Assembly: GCA_030619685.1 (NCBI GenBank)
Contig: JAUXAX010000023.1
Location: forward strand, 1 to 29,736
Direction: 5' to 3'
DNA: 29,736 nucleotides
From: Dehalococcoidia bacterium
Lineage (GTDB): Bacteria > Chloroflexota > Dehalococcoidia > SZUA-161
Shown here: piece by piece, positions 1 through 8,454 of the stretch
Numbering within the stretch: the stretch's first letter is position 1
Layout: every line of letters starts with the position of its first letter
Position numbers and translations under genes: made by a program
Notes under the pieces: model-generated
Databases searched by the model: none
Told to the model about the DNA's origin: nothing
The model's input: only the letters and a program-made list of their open reading frames with translations

Positions 1-281
1 CTTACATAGTGTCACATTCTCGTAATTCACCATTTAGAAACCTCCCACTATTGTATTAAAAGCCCCATGAAGTACGCAGTTGACATCTTCATTGCCATCC
101 CTTCCCTTCCTGGTAAATATATCATCGCCGTTGCCTCACGGCAATATCGTGACCTTGATCACCTAACGACGACCTGTAGGGGAACGTCACGAATGGCAAG
201 CTAATAGTCTCTGCCTCTGTACCGGGCTGATATTGCACGAAAGTCAGGAATGTTGGGTGGAAGGCACCATATGGCTGATTG
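1..281. other. left-edge spacer, no convincing gene
   Basis: I see no gene I can defend here. A minus-strand reading frame from 310 to 122 overlaps the 3' end of the HNH gene by 29 bases. It has only a GTG start without a clear ribosome-binding site, so I do not call it. There is no obvious terminator for the HNH gene and no tRNA. Confidence 0.4.
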
Positions 282-881
282 TTACTGCCATCCACCGTTA
301 TTCGCGCCACTAATCTTCGCTTTCAGAATGCCTGCCATTTTCTGCGCCTCTTTCATTTGACCAATGATGTGGTCAAGCTTGCCGAAGTATTCTTTGTATG
401 CGTCTTCGCCGACAATCTTATCCAGAGGCATCCGCCTGCAGTTGGCCCACTTTTCATACCTTTCAAGACGAAGTATTCGCTTATCCAAGTCCGCTATCTT
501 GCGGGATTTGGGGGAAAGAGGTGCATTGCTGGTAATCCAGTCATGCCACTCCTTTCCTCCCTTTGATTGATTGCACTTACCACATGACGGAACAAGGTTC
601 TTGATCGAGGACGGGTAGCCTGTTGGAAAACGCCCCTTTACGATGGGATGAAGATGTTCCCACTCGGTGGCCTTATCTATGCAATATGCGCAGCGCAAGT
701 CATTTGGGTTCATCTCAAGGATCTTGAGAACCTCGCCAATTTCTGATGTTTTCGGCTGGCAAAATGGAAGTATGGCTGAAGCGAAAGCATTTGTAACCGT
801 TGAGGTTCTGAAGCTAATAGTTCTTGCTTTGGGCATGCGAAATGCCCGCTTTAGTTCCTCGTCAGTCCATGTCTTATTCAT
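282..881 (-). CDS. HNH endonuclease
   Basis: This 199-residue protein carries a compact HNH nuclease domain in its second half. A C-x2-C pair (C64, C67) is followed by the catalytic-type E-H-x-H stretch (E75, H76, H78), a conserved N-L-V-P segment, and a second C-x2-C knuckle followed by N-x-S-K-G. That order is the usual layout of free-standing HNH enzymes of the McrA/HNHc type, which cut DNA using one metal ion. The N-terminal 60 residues are not recognised. The frame is open up to a TTG at 896, but I place the start at the ATG at 881. No partner methylase is next to it, so whether it acts in restriction, in a mobile element or in repair cannot be told. It lies beside several other nuclease-like genes. 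Confidence 0.8.
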   Translation of the reverse strand: MNKTWTDEELKRAFRMPKARTISFRTSTVTNAFASAILPFCQPKTSEIGEVLKILEMNPNDLRCAYCIDKATEWEHLHPIVKGRFPTGYPSSIKNLVPSCGKCNQSKGGKEWHDWITSNAPLSPKSRKIADLDKRILRLERYEKWANCRRMPLDKIVGEDAYKEYFGKLDHIIGQMKEAQKMAGILKAKISGANNGGWQ

Positions 882-1247
882 TTGTCGGCCGCCCAAATCC
901 TCGATTGGTCTAGCCCTAGAATGACGTACTCAAGCACGATTGTAAATTGGCGTACCCCATCTGGGCGGAGACTATTATAATAGTTCCGCCTCGTTAAGGC
1001 GAGCCAATTCTGGCTGGGACATCATTCCCATCAAGGCTCGCATTAGAGAGCCAATTTATTTACTTACATTTTAAGAATTGTGGTGACTGCACAATTTGAC
1101 GGAATGTGCAACGGCGGATTCCCCCTGTTTCTTCTCGCTTGCTGCCAAAGAATCGCTAAGGTAGAATGATAGGCATAGGAAACAGTTCGAATTCCGCTTG
1201 GGGACCGACTGAGATTCAAGCCTATAAAGGAAGCAGAGAAAGCGAGC
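882..1247. other. divergent spacer with palindrome
   Basis: This 366-base spacer separates the leftward HNH gene from the rightward gene at 1248, so it should hold promoters for both. It contains the near-perfect palindrome described at 964-990. It also contains the phrase gagccaatt twice, at about 1010 and 1049. No further gene is evident. Confidence 0.4.
964..990. promoter_or_regulatory. near-perfect palindrome containing TATTATAATA
   Basis: GGCGGA at 964-969 pairs with TCCGCC at 985-990, and between them ACTATTATAATAGT is itself self-complementary. The whole is a hairpin or cruciform with one unpaired base. The AT core contains TATAAT on both strands. It sits between divergent genes, so an operator or a bidirectional promoter core is plausible. 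There is no T-tract to make it a terminator. Confidence 0.4.
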
Positions 1248-2009
1248 ATGAGCGAATATATCAAGATCATTCATCGGATGAAGGTACGCGGCTATGGCGA
1301 GAAACAGATTTATAGAGTTCTCCTTTTGCTCGAAGACCTGATACGCCTCGGGGTGGAAAACATAGACCGATTTCAAAAAGCGTTGTTTGAAAACGTTGCC
1401 GATAGTGAGCAATATCCAGACCACTGGGCGGAAGGAAAAGCAGCGTTGACGTTGGTCTGCAACGGTTTTCTCGTTGTTTATGAACCGTGTGGTAGGCCAG
1501 GGCCAGACCTATCCGCAAGTTGCCCAGGTTACAGATTTTATGTCGAAGTCACTCGTTTTAGGGAAGACTACGAAACGAGTCAAAAGCTAAGCCAAAAGCT
1601 TGAAGAATGGAACGGAACACTAGTGGAGTATGGGAGAGGCGAAAAGGATGTCGAGCTACTCTACGGCAAAATCCTATCCGAGGCAAAACAGCTTCCAGAA
1701 AACGAGACGGGGCTGGTTTTTCTTAGATCGGATAATGTCAGGATAGAAGGGTTTGAATTTCAAGAAACCACAACCGGCTTGGATAGGCTAGTGTCAGAAC
1801 AGAACCTCTTAGGCAAATTGAGTGGGGTGCTTTTTGACAGCGGCTGGGTTGAGTTCCCTGCTCATGAGCGCTTTTATCTTTGGCGCAATCCAAAAGCAGA
1901 AAGGCCCATCGATGATCTGCTGGCTGGGAAACTTCAAAGCTTAAAAGAGCCGTCCACCCATTCGAGGGACGAACTATCAGAATTGAGACACCGCTTCCCC
2001 ATTTCCTAG
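1248..2009 (+). CDS. uncharacterised protein, PD-(D/E)XK-like core
   Basis: The family of this 253-residue protein is not recognised. The first 50 residues are helical and charged. Residues 61-105 look like a nuclease-fold core: an acidic helix (E62), a G-P-D motif with D87 at the start of a strand, then a hydrophobic strand ending in E100-V-T102. That is the spacing of a PD-(D/E)XK site in which the usual lysine is replaced by threonine. The C-terminal half has no motif I can name. The ATG at 1248 has only a distant AAGGA upstream, so the start is uncertain. It lies in a run of nuclease genes, which fits a degenerate or variant nuclease, but activity is an inference. Confidence 0.55.
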   Translation: MSEYIKIIHRMKVRGYGEKQIYRVLLLLEDLIRLGVENIDRFQKALFENVADSEQYPDHWAEGKAALTLVCNGFLVVYEPCGRPGPDLSASCPGYRFYVEVTRFREDYETSQKLSQKLEEWNGTLVEYGRGEKDVELLYGKILSEAKQLPENETGLVFLRSDNVRIEGFEFQETTTGLDRLVSEQNLLGKLSGVLFDSGWVEFPAHERFYLWRNPKAERPIDDLLAGKLQSLKEPSTHSRDELSELRHRFPIS

Positions 2010-2228
2010 TAGTGTGAGGAAATGCCTCTTTGTATTTTTTGACCTCGTCAAGGCGATGGCAAACCATACCTCCACAAAAGCTCGATTTTCCCTCTGCGAG
2101 GGGAGCAAATATACGATTGAGGAATCTGATCTTCTACGCGTACCCAACAGATAACCACCACTATGGGGAAAATCCTCCTATCCTGCTTGCCTTGACTTTG
2201 CCAGATTAACAGAGCTAGATTATGAGAA

Positions 2229-2441
2229 ATGAGATTATCGAAACCAAATATTGAGAAGATGAGAGCCACGAATGATGTTAAAGGCCTGCTAAAGGCACTG
2301 GACAGTAAAGATCTACGGATTGTGGCGGCAGCGGAAAATGCTCTTGAAGATATCGGGCATAGGACTACCGAGCCTTTTATTGAAGCTCTGATAGATGGGG
2401 ATGCCAGTGTTCGTAGCGGAGCAGCTTGGATTATTACTTGA
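2229..2441 (+). pseudogene. HEAT-repeat protein fragment
   Basis: Seventy residues that read as two PBS-lyase/HEAT-type repeats. The pattern is D-V-x-G-L-L-x-A-L, then A-A-E-x-A-L-x-x-I-G, then P-F-I-E-A-L, with V-R-S-G-A-A-W at the end. The reading frame stops in mid-repeat at 2441. Full HEAT proteins have several such units, so this is probably the 5' remnant of a longer scaffold protein. It could also be a tiny intact two-repeat protein. The dispersed stem-loop repeat begins eight bases after the stop, which suggests that its insertion or a nearby deletion removed the rest. Confidence 0.45.
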
Positions 2442-2448
2442 ATAGCAC

Positions 2449-2476
2449 GGTGATCCAAAAAGACTTGATTCTGGAC
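2449..2476 (+). repeat. dispersed stem-loop repeat, copy 1
   Basis: This is the most diverged of three copies (others at 4772-4800 and 11448-11477). It reads tccaaaa, then the conserved loop agacttga, then ttctgga, so the arms can pair imperfectly. It lies directly after the truncated HEAT fragment. Confidence 0.45.
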
Positions 2477-2554
2477 ACGGCCCATGTTGTAAGACAATTT
2501 GCAGCCCTTGCGCTTCTGTGGACGTGTGGGGTACACTAGCACAGAGGTTGAACC

Positions 2555-3961
2555 GTGCATATCAAGCTGGGTTTCCTGGGGGCAGCCCAGAATGTTACAG
2601 GCTCGCGGTACAGCGTGGAGGCCAACAACGTCCGCCTTCTGGTGGACTGCGGGCTTTACCAAGAGAGGGGGCTCAGGGGCAGAAACTGGGACCCTTTTCC
2701 GGTCCGCCCCGACACCCTTGATGCTGTGCTTCTGACCCACGCTCACCTTGACCATTCTGGCCTGTTGCCCAAGCTCGTGCGCGAAGGATTCCACGGTCAC
2801 ATCTTCTGTACTTATGCCACCGCTGACATTGCTCAAATCATGCTCTTGGATTCCGCAAAGATCCAAGAGGAAGATGCGGAGTTCAAGAGAAGAAGACACG
2901 AGCGAGAGGGGAGAAAGGGTCTCTACCCCGAGATGCCGCTCTACACGGTGGCTGATGCGAAGGCTTGTTGCTCGCTCCTCTCCCCCGTCCGCTACGGTGA
3001 GTGTATCCCAATAGGCGATGGTGTTGCAGCAACTTTCCACGATGCCGGCCATGTCCTCGGCTCATCGATGATATCGGTCGTGGTAAGCCAAAACGGAGAG
3101 ATGAGGACGCTTCTCTTCTCGGGAGACGTTGGGCGTTGGAACAAGCCCATCCTTCAAGATCCGACATTTTTCCACGATGCTGACTACGTGCTGGTAGAGT
3201 CTACCTACGGCGACAGGTTACACGAGGATTCGGAAACCGCAGGCGACCAGCTTGCCGATGTTATAAACTCAGCCACGCGAGCTCGGGGGAATATACTAGT
3301 CCCCAGTTTCGCCCTGGAGCGGGCTCAGGAGGTTCTCTATCACCTGAATATGCTGCTGATGGAGCACCGCGTCCCGCACCTGATGGTTTTCCTTGATAGC
3401 CCTATGGCTGCAAGCATAACGGAGGTCTTCGAAAAGCATCCCGAACTCTACGATCACGACATGCTGGAACTGATACAGCAGGGAAATTCGCCGTTCGACT
3501 TCCCAGGTCTCACAATTGTCAGGAGCGTAGACCAGTCAAAGGCGATAAACAATATAACCGGAAGTGCCATGATAATCGCTGGATCTGGCATGTGCACTGG
3601 AGGTAGGATAAAGCACCATCTTGTGACAAACATCTCGAGGCCAGAGAGCACCATACTCTTCGTTGGATATCAGGCTATAGGGACTCTGGGGAGGCAGATC
3701 GTTGACGGTGCCGAGGTGGTGAGGATATTGGGGCAGAAGCATCACGTCAGGGCGAGAGTGGCTCAGATACATGGGCTTTCAGCGCATGCCGATAGGGATG
3801 AGCTCTTTCGGTGGTTGTCAGGTCTGCATAGCCCACCCAGGAGAGCATTCGTGGTCCATGGGGAGCTGGAGACATCCACTCAGTTCGCTGACTTTCTGAG
3901 GGAAAGAACTGGTTGGGAAACAGTGGTTCCGGAGTACAGGGAGGAAATCATCCTAGACTGA
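2555..3961 (+). CDS. beta-CASP metallo-beta-lactamase ribonuclease
   Basis: This 468-residue protein has the complete motif set of the CPSF73/Ysh1-like RNA-processing branch of the metallo-beta-lactamase superfamily. The N-terminus F-L-G-A-A-Q-N-V-T-G-S is the usual opening strand. T61-H62-A-H64-L-D66-H67 is the metal-binding motif 2, the AGH at 164-166 gives the motif 3 histidine, and S-G-D191 is motif 4. The beta-CASP insertion follows with E215-S-T-Y-G-D and V-P-S-F-A-L-E-R. The late H-G-L-S-A-H-A-D near residue 410 supplies the motif C histidine. It should be a zinc-dependent cytoplasmic endo/exoribonuclease; bacterial relatives act in RNA turnover. There is no KH domain. The start is the GTG at 2555, with AGAGG seven bases upstream, and gives the family's normal N-terminus. 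Confidence 0.9.
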   Translation: MHIKLGFLGAAQNVTGSRYSVEANNVRLLVDCGLYQERGLRGRNWDPFPVRPDTLDAVLLTHAHLDHSGLLPKLVREGFHGHIFCTYATADIAQIMLLDSAKIQEEDAEFKRRRHEREGRKGLYPEMPLYTVADAKACCSLLSPVRYGECIPIGDGVAATFHDAGHVLGSSMISVVVSQNGEMRTLLFSGDVGRWNKPILQDPTFFHDADYVLVESTYGDRLHEDSETAGDQLADVINSATRARGNILVPSFALERAQEVLYHLNMLLMEHRVPHLMVFLDSPMAASITEVFEKHPELYDHDMLELIQQGNSPFDFPGLTIVRSVDQSKAINNITGSAMIIAGSGMCTGGRIKHHLVTNISRPESTILFVGYQAIGTLGRQIVDGAEVVRILGQKHHVRARVAQIHGLSAHADRDELFRWLSGLHSPPRRAFVVHGELETSTQFADFLRERTGWETVVPEYREEIILD

Positions 3962-4017
3962 CGTGGCTGGTGATCTGGGTTGCTGTCTTGCCAGTTGAGC
4001 GAATTCTTGCGAGCAGA

Positions 4018-4701
4018 CTATCTGGATAGGGCTTTTCTCCCGACTACCTCCTGCTTCTCATACCACTTGCGAACCGTCTCAGTTACGGCGTCAGTCTCAT
4101 CACAGACCCTGAGTAAGCTGAAATCCTCTTCGGAGATAAATCCTTCAGCCAGGACAGAAATCTGCAGCCAGTCCAGGAATCCTTTCCAGTAATTGCTGTC
4201 GAATAACACAACCGGGAAAGGTCTAATCTTATGGGTTTGCATCAGAGTTAGTATCTCAGTTAGTTCGTCGAGCGTCCCCAACCCCCCAGGCATCATAATG
4301 AAGGCAGTAGCACACTTCACCAGCATGACTTTGCGAACAAAGAAGTGACGGAATGTTAGTGACTTTGTAGTATAAACATTGGGAGCCTGTTCCTCAGGCA
4401 GTTGGATATTCAGGCCAACTGAAGCAGCTCCGGCTTTAAGGGCGCCTCGGTTGGCCGCCTCCATAACACCGGGGCCGCCGCCAGTTACGATTGAAAAGCC
4501 CATCTCACCAAGCCGTTGAGCTATTTCCTCAGTCTGCTTGTAGAGTTCATCATCCGGCCGGATTCGGGCCGAACCATATATGCTAACCGCCGGCTCCACA
4601 CCTGAAAGACTATCAAAGCCCTCGACGAGCTCACCTATTATCCTGAACATCCGCCAGGATTCCTCTTTGGCTAAATCGTTGATTTCATATTCGTATGACA
4701 T
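4018..4701 (-). CDS. LOG-family nucleotide 5'-monophosphate phosphoribohydrolase (TIGR00730)
   Basis: A 227-residue Rossmann-fold protein of the LOG/TIGR00730 family. Both signatures are present: G-G-G-P-G-V-M-E-A-A-N around residue 74 and P-G-G-L-G-T-L-D-E around residue 140. Between them lies the R-H-F-F-V-R-K region that builds the active site. Studied members cleave the N-glycosidic bond of nucleoside 5'-monophosphates to release base and ribose 5-phosphate; plant and some bacterial ones activate cytokinins, others act on AMP in nucleotide turnover. The annotated name 'lysine decarboxylase' for such proteins is wrong. The frame is open to a TTG at 4722, but GGAGG five bases before the ATG at 4701 fixes the start. 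It is convergent with the RNase gene and separated from it by 56 bases. Confidence 0.9.
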   Translation of the reverse strand: MSYEYEINDLAKEESWRMFRIIGELVEGFDSLSGVEPAVSIYGSARIRPDDELYKQTEEIAQRLGEMGFSIVTGGGPGVMEAANRGALKAGAASVGLNIQLPEEQAPNVYTTKSLTFRHFFVRKVMLVKCATAFIMMPGGLGTLDELTEILTLMQTHKIRPFPVVLFDSNYWKGFLDWLQISVLAEGFISEEDFSLLRVCDETDAVTETVRKWYEKQEVVGRKALSR

Positions 4702-4771
4702 ATTGTCCTCCAGAGCAAACAAATACTACCATACTGGGTGGGGAAAGTACTAATCATTGTGGAATTCACCC

Positions 4772-4800
4772 GGTGCTCCAAAAGGACTTGTATTTGGAGC
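4772..4800 (+). repeat. dispersed stem-loop repeat, copy 2
   Basis: GCTCCAAA pairs perfectly with TTTGGAGC around the loop core GGACTTG. It lies in the spacer upstream of the LOG gene. See the copies at 2449 and 11448. Confidence 0.6.
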
Positions 4801-4822
4801 ATTAAGATATAAAAGGAGTGAG

Positions 4823-4843
4823 CAGCGGTCTGGGAGACCGCTG
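4823..4843. other. perfect hairpin in intergenic spacer
   Basis: CAGCGGTCT and AGACCGCTG form a nine-base-pair stem around a GGG loop. A second small stem (ggact/agtcc, about 4855-4866) follows. On the minus strand the hairpin is followed by CTCACTCCTTTT, so it might terminate transcripts from the gene ending at 4946. The T-tract is weak and offset, so a structured leader or small RNA is equally possible. Confidence 0.4.
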
Positions 4844-4945
4844 TCTGGACGGCAGGACTGAAGTCCATCACCGTCGAGGGCAGTCGTCTGGCCCCATATG
4901 CAAGACTATTTATATCATCTCACGTAATCTTGACATTAGCCCGAC

Positions 4946-6043
4946 CTAGTAGGTACCTGAGCCAATCTGGCTAAGTATTCGCTCTATCATTGGCTTTGCT
5001 ACATCGATCTCTCGAATACATAGGTTTCTCAGGTGCTCATAGCCCGGATCAGCACCCAATTCACGATAGTACGCTGGTTTCATTTTTCTACTTTCATCCA
5101 TGAATCCGTTGCTTTCAAGGAACTCTAAAACGAAGTTGTCTCGGAATGCTCTGTCAAGTTCCGACGAGTTCTTGCGTGCGAAGATCTGAATACCGAAGCT
5201 GTCTTTGCCTTCGTCTCGACATATGTAAGCTTCTAGGCAGAATTCGACTCCGTTGCAGTTCCAGTCTACATAGGAAGCGGTCCAATCACCATCCCGTGCT
5301 TGGTAAAGCTTGAACTCGTGAAGCCTTTCGCAATCAAGATTAGAAGCCCATTCCCCAAATCTGGCTTCCAGCTCTGCACAGAGATTCAACATGATCTCCC
5401 GGTCATCAGCCTTTGTCCCATACACTGTCGCCACTCTGTCAACCTCGCCAGTGTCCGTCCATTCACCCACTACGTCGTGTAGGTAAAAGTATTTCCCACC
5501 ATCGGAACTCGAAAATGCCTCAAACTCCACGCAACTTATTGGGATCCCTTTGTCATTCAAATAGTCAGTCGCGTCAAGTACCTCCTGCGAGAACTCCTGG
5601 GCAATTAGCACCACGGCGATTTCATCGCCCACCCGACGAGAAGGGGGTCTACCGAACGACTTCTGGAATCCCTCTATAAGAGAAGAATATGGACTGTGGT
5701 GTTTAGTGAAATGATCTGCGGCGATCTCTTCTATCCTCCGCTCCGACTGTTTCTCTAGCCAGGAGGCGTAATCTAAAACCTGGGCTACCACATCTCTTGG
5801 AGATATGCCTTTCTTCAATTCAAGGATCACTAATCGTGCTTCGTCATCGACCGCTAGCAAGTCTATCCTTTTCTTGGAATCAGTATTGACCTGCTTCCCA
5901 ATGAACATGAACCTACTGCCAATGGCATCGGGATTGTTGAACAATATCTCCTCGATCTCACTCTCAGAGAGTTCCAGCCTGTTCTCCGAACCACCGATTC
6001 TTGTCGCATTATTGTCTTTATCCAAGAGAAGCAGAACAGCCAT
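4946..6043 (-). CDS. NucS/DUF91-like PD-(D/E)XK nuclease
   Basis: A 365-residue protein whose first 110 residues match the catalytic domain of NucS/DUF91-type nucleases. It has an acidic helix (E29, E31, E32), K-R-I-D61-L-L-A-V-D, then E75-L-K77-K and the downstream D-Y-A-x-W helix. These are the metal-binding and catalytic residues of a PD-(D/E)XK enzyme, and all are intact. Residues 140-200 continue the fold with V-V-L-I-A and V-E-F-E-A-F strands. The C-terminal half (about 210-365) is not recognised and differs from that of the paralogue at 9607. The ATG at 6043 has GAGG eight bases upstream. It lies 198 bases beyond the DUF2779 gene on the same strand, so it may share that transcript or have its own promoter. 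DNA cleavage is inferred from the motif; the substrate is unknown. Confidence 0.78.
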   Translation of the reverse strand: MAVLLLLDKDNNATRIGGSENRLELSESEIEEILFNNPDAIGSRFMFIGKQVNTDSKKRIDLLAVDDEARLVILELKKGISPRDVVAQVLDYASWLEKQSERRIEEIAADHFTKHHSPYSSLIEGFQKSFGRPPSRRVGDEIAVVLIAQEFSQEVLDATDYLNDKGIPISCVEFEAFSSSDGGKYFYLHDVVGEWTDTGEVDRVATVYGTKADDREIMLNLCAELEARFGEWASNLDCERLHEFKLYQARDGDWTASYVDWNCNGVEFCLEAYICRDEGKDSFGIQIFARKNSSELDRAFRDNFVLEFLESNGFMDESRKMKPAYYRELGADPGYEHLRNLCIREIDVAKPMIERILSQIGSGTY

Positions 6044-6241
6044 GATCAGTACCTCGCCCCCTTTCCTGATTTCATTTCATGCCTAGCGTTTTTACGGGCT
6101 ACTACGTTGGGATTCATGTTTGGATAGCTACTCCCTCTATCTGGTAATGAATTGTTAAGCACCCGAAAAAACATCCTACTATGCCCTAATTTTACTGAAT
6201 TCTATAGAGTGTTTTTCTGCACCCCCCACGCCCTAAACTAA

Positions 6242-7735
6242 TTATTGTCTTAGTTTCTCAAATAACCTCACCATTGCCTCAGTATCGCGTTTACAGTAAG
6301 AGAGTAGACTAGCCCTTAGAAAAGCACGCCGATCGGGAGTTGTATTTAGAGATACTATTTCAGCATATGCTGCCGATGCCTGCGCACCGTCAGAAATCTC
6401 CAGATCATCATAGCCAAAATCTGGAACCAATGCCGGGAGTACTGATTTTAATGAGAATGATCCGTGGAAATCCGGGTGATAGTAATATCGGCGTACCAAA
6501 GGAAGAAGATCGACGACACGCCCTTCAAGCAAAGCATGTAAGTCTCTGGATAGGTGCGGCAAGGCATTTGCTAGTTCGCGGATGCGCGTCTCTTCAAAAC
6601 TCGAATAAACAACAATTGATCCATTGGATCCTATAGATTTCAGAAGGCTTCTCGTAAAGGGTTCTCGTGGATCGTCGAATCCATTATATAGGAACCCCTC
6701 ATGTGTTACTGCCCCATCACTGGTCATAACATGGTCTGACCACTGGAAGGGTATTACCTGGTAGGGACGTGTTCCAACATATATAGGTAGTGCAGGATTG
6801 AAGGTTTCGAAGTCTAGAAAATGAATAGGATATTCGAGATGTCCTAGTGCCTCGGCGAGGGCAGCATCGAGGTGAACGTGATCATTCGCCACGCAATCGC
6901 GGACTCTCGATTGAATCTCGTTTAGTCCCGGAAAGTCATCTGGAATATATCGTATATCATTTATGCCTGCTCTCTCTAGGATGGTTAGTAGCTTCTCGCT
7001 TGCTCTTGGGATTTGGCTGATATGATGTTTCGGTTGATCCATGTGGCAGTATCCATAGAACGGACACGTATAGGGTTGTGTGCAGTGTCTACCTGTTTCT
7101 ACAAATGGTGGTTCTGGCCCTTGCAGGGATAATCTCATTTCCTGTAGAGCAAGCGGTATGTCTGGCAGAAACTCAAATACGTCTTCGGTTATGTCTTCCA
7201 CATGAAAGAGCTCCGCTAGGTCGTATTCCCCTCCTTGGTAGACATACTCTCTATTAAGATGAGCGAGATGTGCTCTATCGATCTTTAATCCACATCCTTT
7301 GAGCACAAAGAGCTGCACGGCTACATCCGGCAGATGATCTTGCTTCACTGATGTATTGGATTTCACCTCGACTAAGTTAAAACATTCGTTGTCAACGCGA
7401 GCAAGAATATCTACACGAGTTCTGATATCATCAAACTGAAATCCTGCTTCATAAATTGCAGGTACACAATGATCAGGTAACAGAGCCCTTGTCGAATCAA
7501 CTGCCTCATCGTGATGAAAGTGATCTTGTACTATTAGAACGCCACCTGGATACAGGCACCTTGCTAGTTCCCCCACAAGGCTTCCGGTATCGAAAACTGC
7601 CTGTCGTGCTTGGTCAATCGGATCCGCAAAATCACGGTGGAAGCATTCGAAATAAAGGCGCTTATGGCATTGTAGCCCCGCCAGGAAGCGAACCTTGGAT
7701 AGCTTTGGTATGCGTTTCCCTGTTCTGTCGTTCAT
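6242..7735 (-). CDS. DUF2779 protein: Cas4-like nuclease fused to DEDD exonuclease
   Basis: This 497-residue protein has two nuclease modules. The N-terminal half resembles Cas4/AddB-type PD-(D/E)XK nucleases: C23 in the opening L-Q-C-H-K-R-L-Y-F, R-V-D109-I-L, E123-V-K125, Q141-L-F, then C218, C224 and C230 in C-x5-C-x5-C. The four cysteines are positioned to hold an iron-sulfur cluster. The C-terminal half is the DUF2779 domain with an RNase H-like 3'-5' exonuclease pattern: L-D308-F-E310 as motif I, Y-S-S-F-E-E near 378-382 as a motif II candidate, and Y480-C-K-R-D484 as motif III. The ATG at 7735 has AGGA upstream. It begins 18 bases after the DUF4145 gene, so the two are co-transcribed. 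Its cellular role is unknown; context points to processing of foreign nucleic acid. Confidence 0.85.
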   Translation of the reverse strand: MNDRTGKRIPKLSKVRFLAGLQCHKRLYFECFHRDFADPIDQARQAVFDTGSLVGELARCLYPGGVLIVQDHFHHDEAVDSTRALLPDHCVPAIYEAGFQFDDIRTRVDILARVDNECFNLVEVKSNTSVKQDHLPDVAVQLFVLKGCGLKIDRAHLAHLNREYVYQGGEYDLAELFHVEDITEDVFEFLPDIPLALQEMRLSLQGPEPPFVETGRHCTQPYTCPFYGYCHMDQPKHHISQIPRASEKLLTILERAGINDIRYIPDDFPGLNEIQSRVRDCVANDHVHLDAALAEALGHLEYPIHFLDFETFNPALPIYVGTRPYQVIPFQWSDHVMTSDGAVTHEGFLYNGFDDPREPFTRSLLKSIGSNGSIVVYSSFEETRIRELANALPHLSRDLHALLEGRVVDLLPLVRRYYYHPDFHGSFSLKSVLPALVPDFGYDDLEISDGAQASAAYAEIVSLNTTPDRRAFLRASLLSYCKRDTEAMVRLFEKLRQ

Positions 7736-7753
7736 GATAGCTTCTTCCTGAAT

Positions 7754-8380
7754 CTATGGCCTAAGCTGATTTCCAAACTCTTTAAGCTTGCTAGGAACTA
7801 CGTATACATATTCGACTATTACTCGAAAGAAATCGTCGATTATATGCACATGTCCTGGTTTGACGCTGTCATCATCAGCATGCGCCCCGATGTTGCGTTG
7901 ATGGCGAAGAACGTGTGTCATCTCAGCTAGGACTGGTGGAATCTCCTTCCGATCCGCTAGCTCTTGTAGTCTGTCCTGCAGTTTGCCTTTTACAGCGCCC
8001 CTGTCATCACACATTGCTTCAAGTGCTCGCCCAATCTGACCAGCGAATGCGTTAGGGGCGAAATGTCTGATCCTGTCAGCTTCCTCATAGCAGCTCCTGA
8101 CATGCTTAGGTATGCTATGATGCAGAATCCTTGGCTCCGGCCATACAAGAGATGCATTTACGAACGACTCCTCGCCAAAGTCGTTGAATTCATCGAGATA
8201 TAGAAGGATTTTACTGCACGTTTCACACACGGCTATATAATAAGCTGAGATGTAATCATGGTCTTCACGCGTGCCATCTGCGCGAAATCCATAGGTAAGG
8301 AAACGCTGGACATTAATAAGCCGTTGGGTTGCTCTGTTACCACAATGTGAGCAATATGCTACACTACGAATGTGCTCCAT
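7754..8380 (-). CDS. DUF4145 (HEPN-like) protein with N-terminal zinc knuckle
   Basis: A protein of about 208 residues. The N-terminus has two cysteine pairs, C-S-H-C near residue 10 and C-E-T-C near residue 53, which together can bind zinc. The second half is the DUF4145 domain, a member of the HEPN superfamily, with R-N-I-G-A-H at 162-167. This is the R-N-x3-H motif that forms the RNA-cleaving site in active HEPN proteins. DUF4145 occurs in restriction and toxin-like contexts. The frame opens at a TTG at 8389; the ATG at 8380 has AAGGAG directly abutting it, so the exact start is unclear. It is the first gene of the leftward set and its promoter lies in the divergent region. Confidence 0.8.
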   Translation of the reverse strand: MEHIRSVAYCSHCGNRATQRLINVQRFLTYGFRADGTREDHDYISAYYIAVCETCSKILLYLDEFNDFGEESFVNASLVWPEPRILHHSIPKHVRSCYEEADRIRHFAPNAFAGQIGRALEAMCDDRGAVKGKLQDRLQELADRKEIPPVLAEMTHVLRHQRNIGAHADDDSVKPGHVHIIDDFFRVIVEYVYVVPSKLKEFGNQLRP

Positions 8381-8421
8381 CTCCTTCAAAGCTACATGCT
8401 CTTCCCAGCTCTGTAATATCC

Positions 8422-8451
8422 ATTATACCTCTCGGCCTTAAGAGCTGTTCG
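8422..8451 (-). promoter_or_regulatory. putative promoter of the leftward nuclease operon
   Basis: On the minus strand there is a perfect TATAAT -10 box (8427-8422). The sequence 18 bases upstream (CGAACA) is a poor -35 match. Transcription would start about 30 bases before the DUF4145 gene. Confidence 0.35.
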
Positions 8452-8454
8452 TTA

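Noticed and set aside
122..310. 62-codon minus-strand frame at the left edge
   Set aside because: It overlaps the HNH gene end, has only a GTG start without a ribosome-binding site, and matches nothing I recognise.
2048..3052. 334-codon minus-strand frame
   Set aside because: It lies antisense to the well-supported beta-CASP RNase gene and has no protein-like motif.
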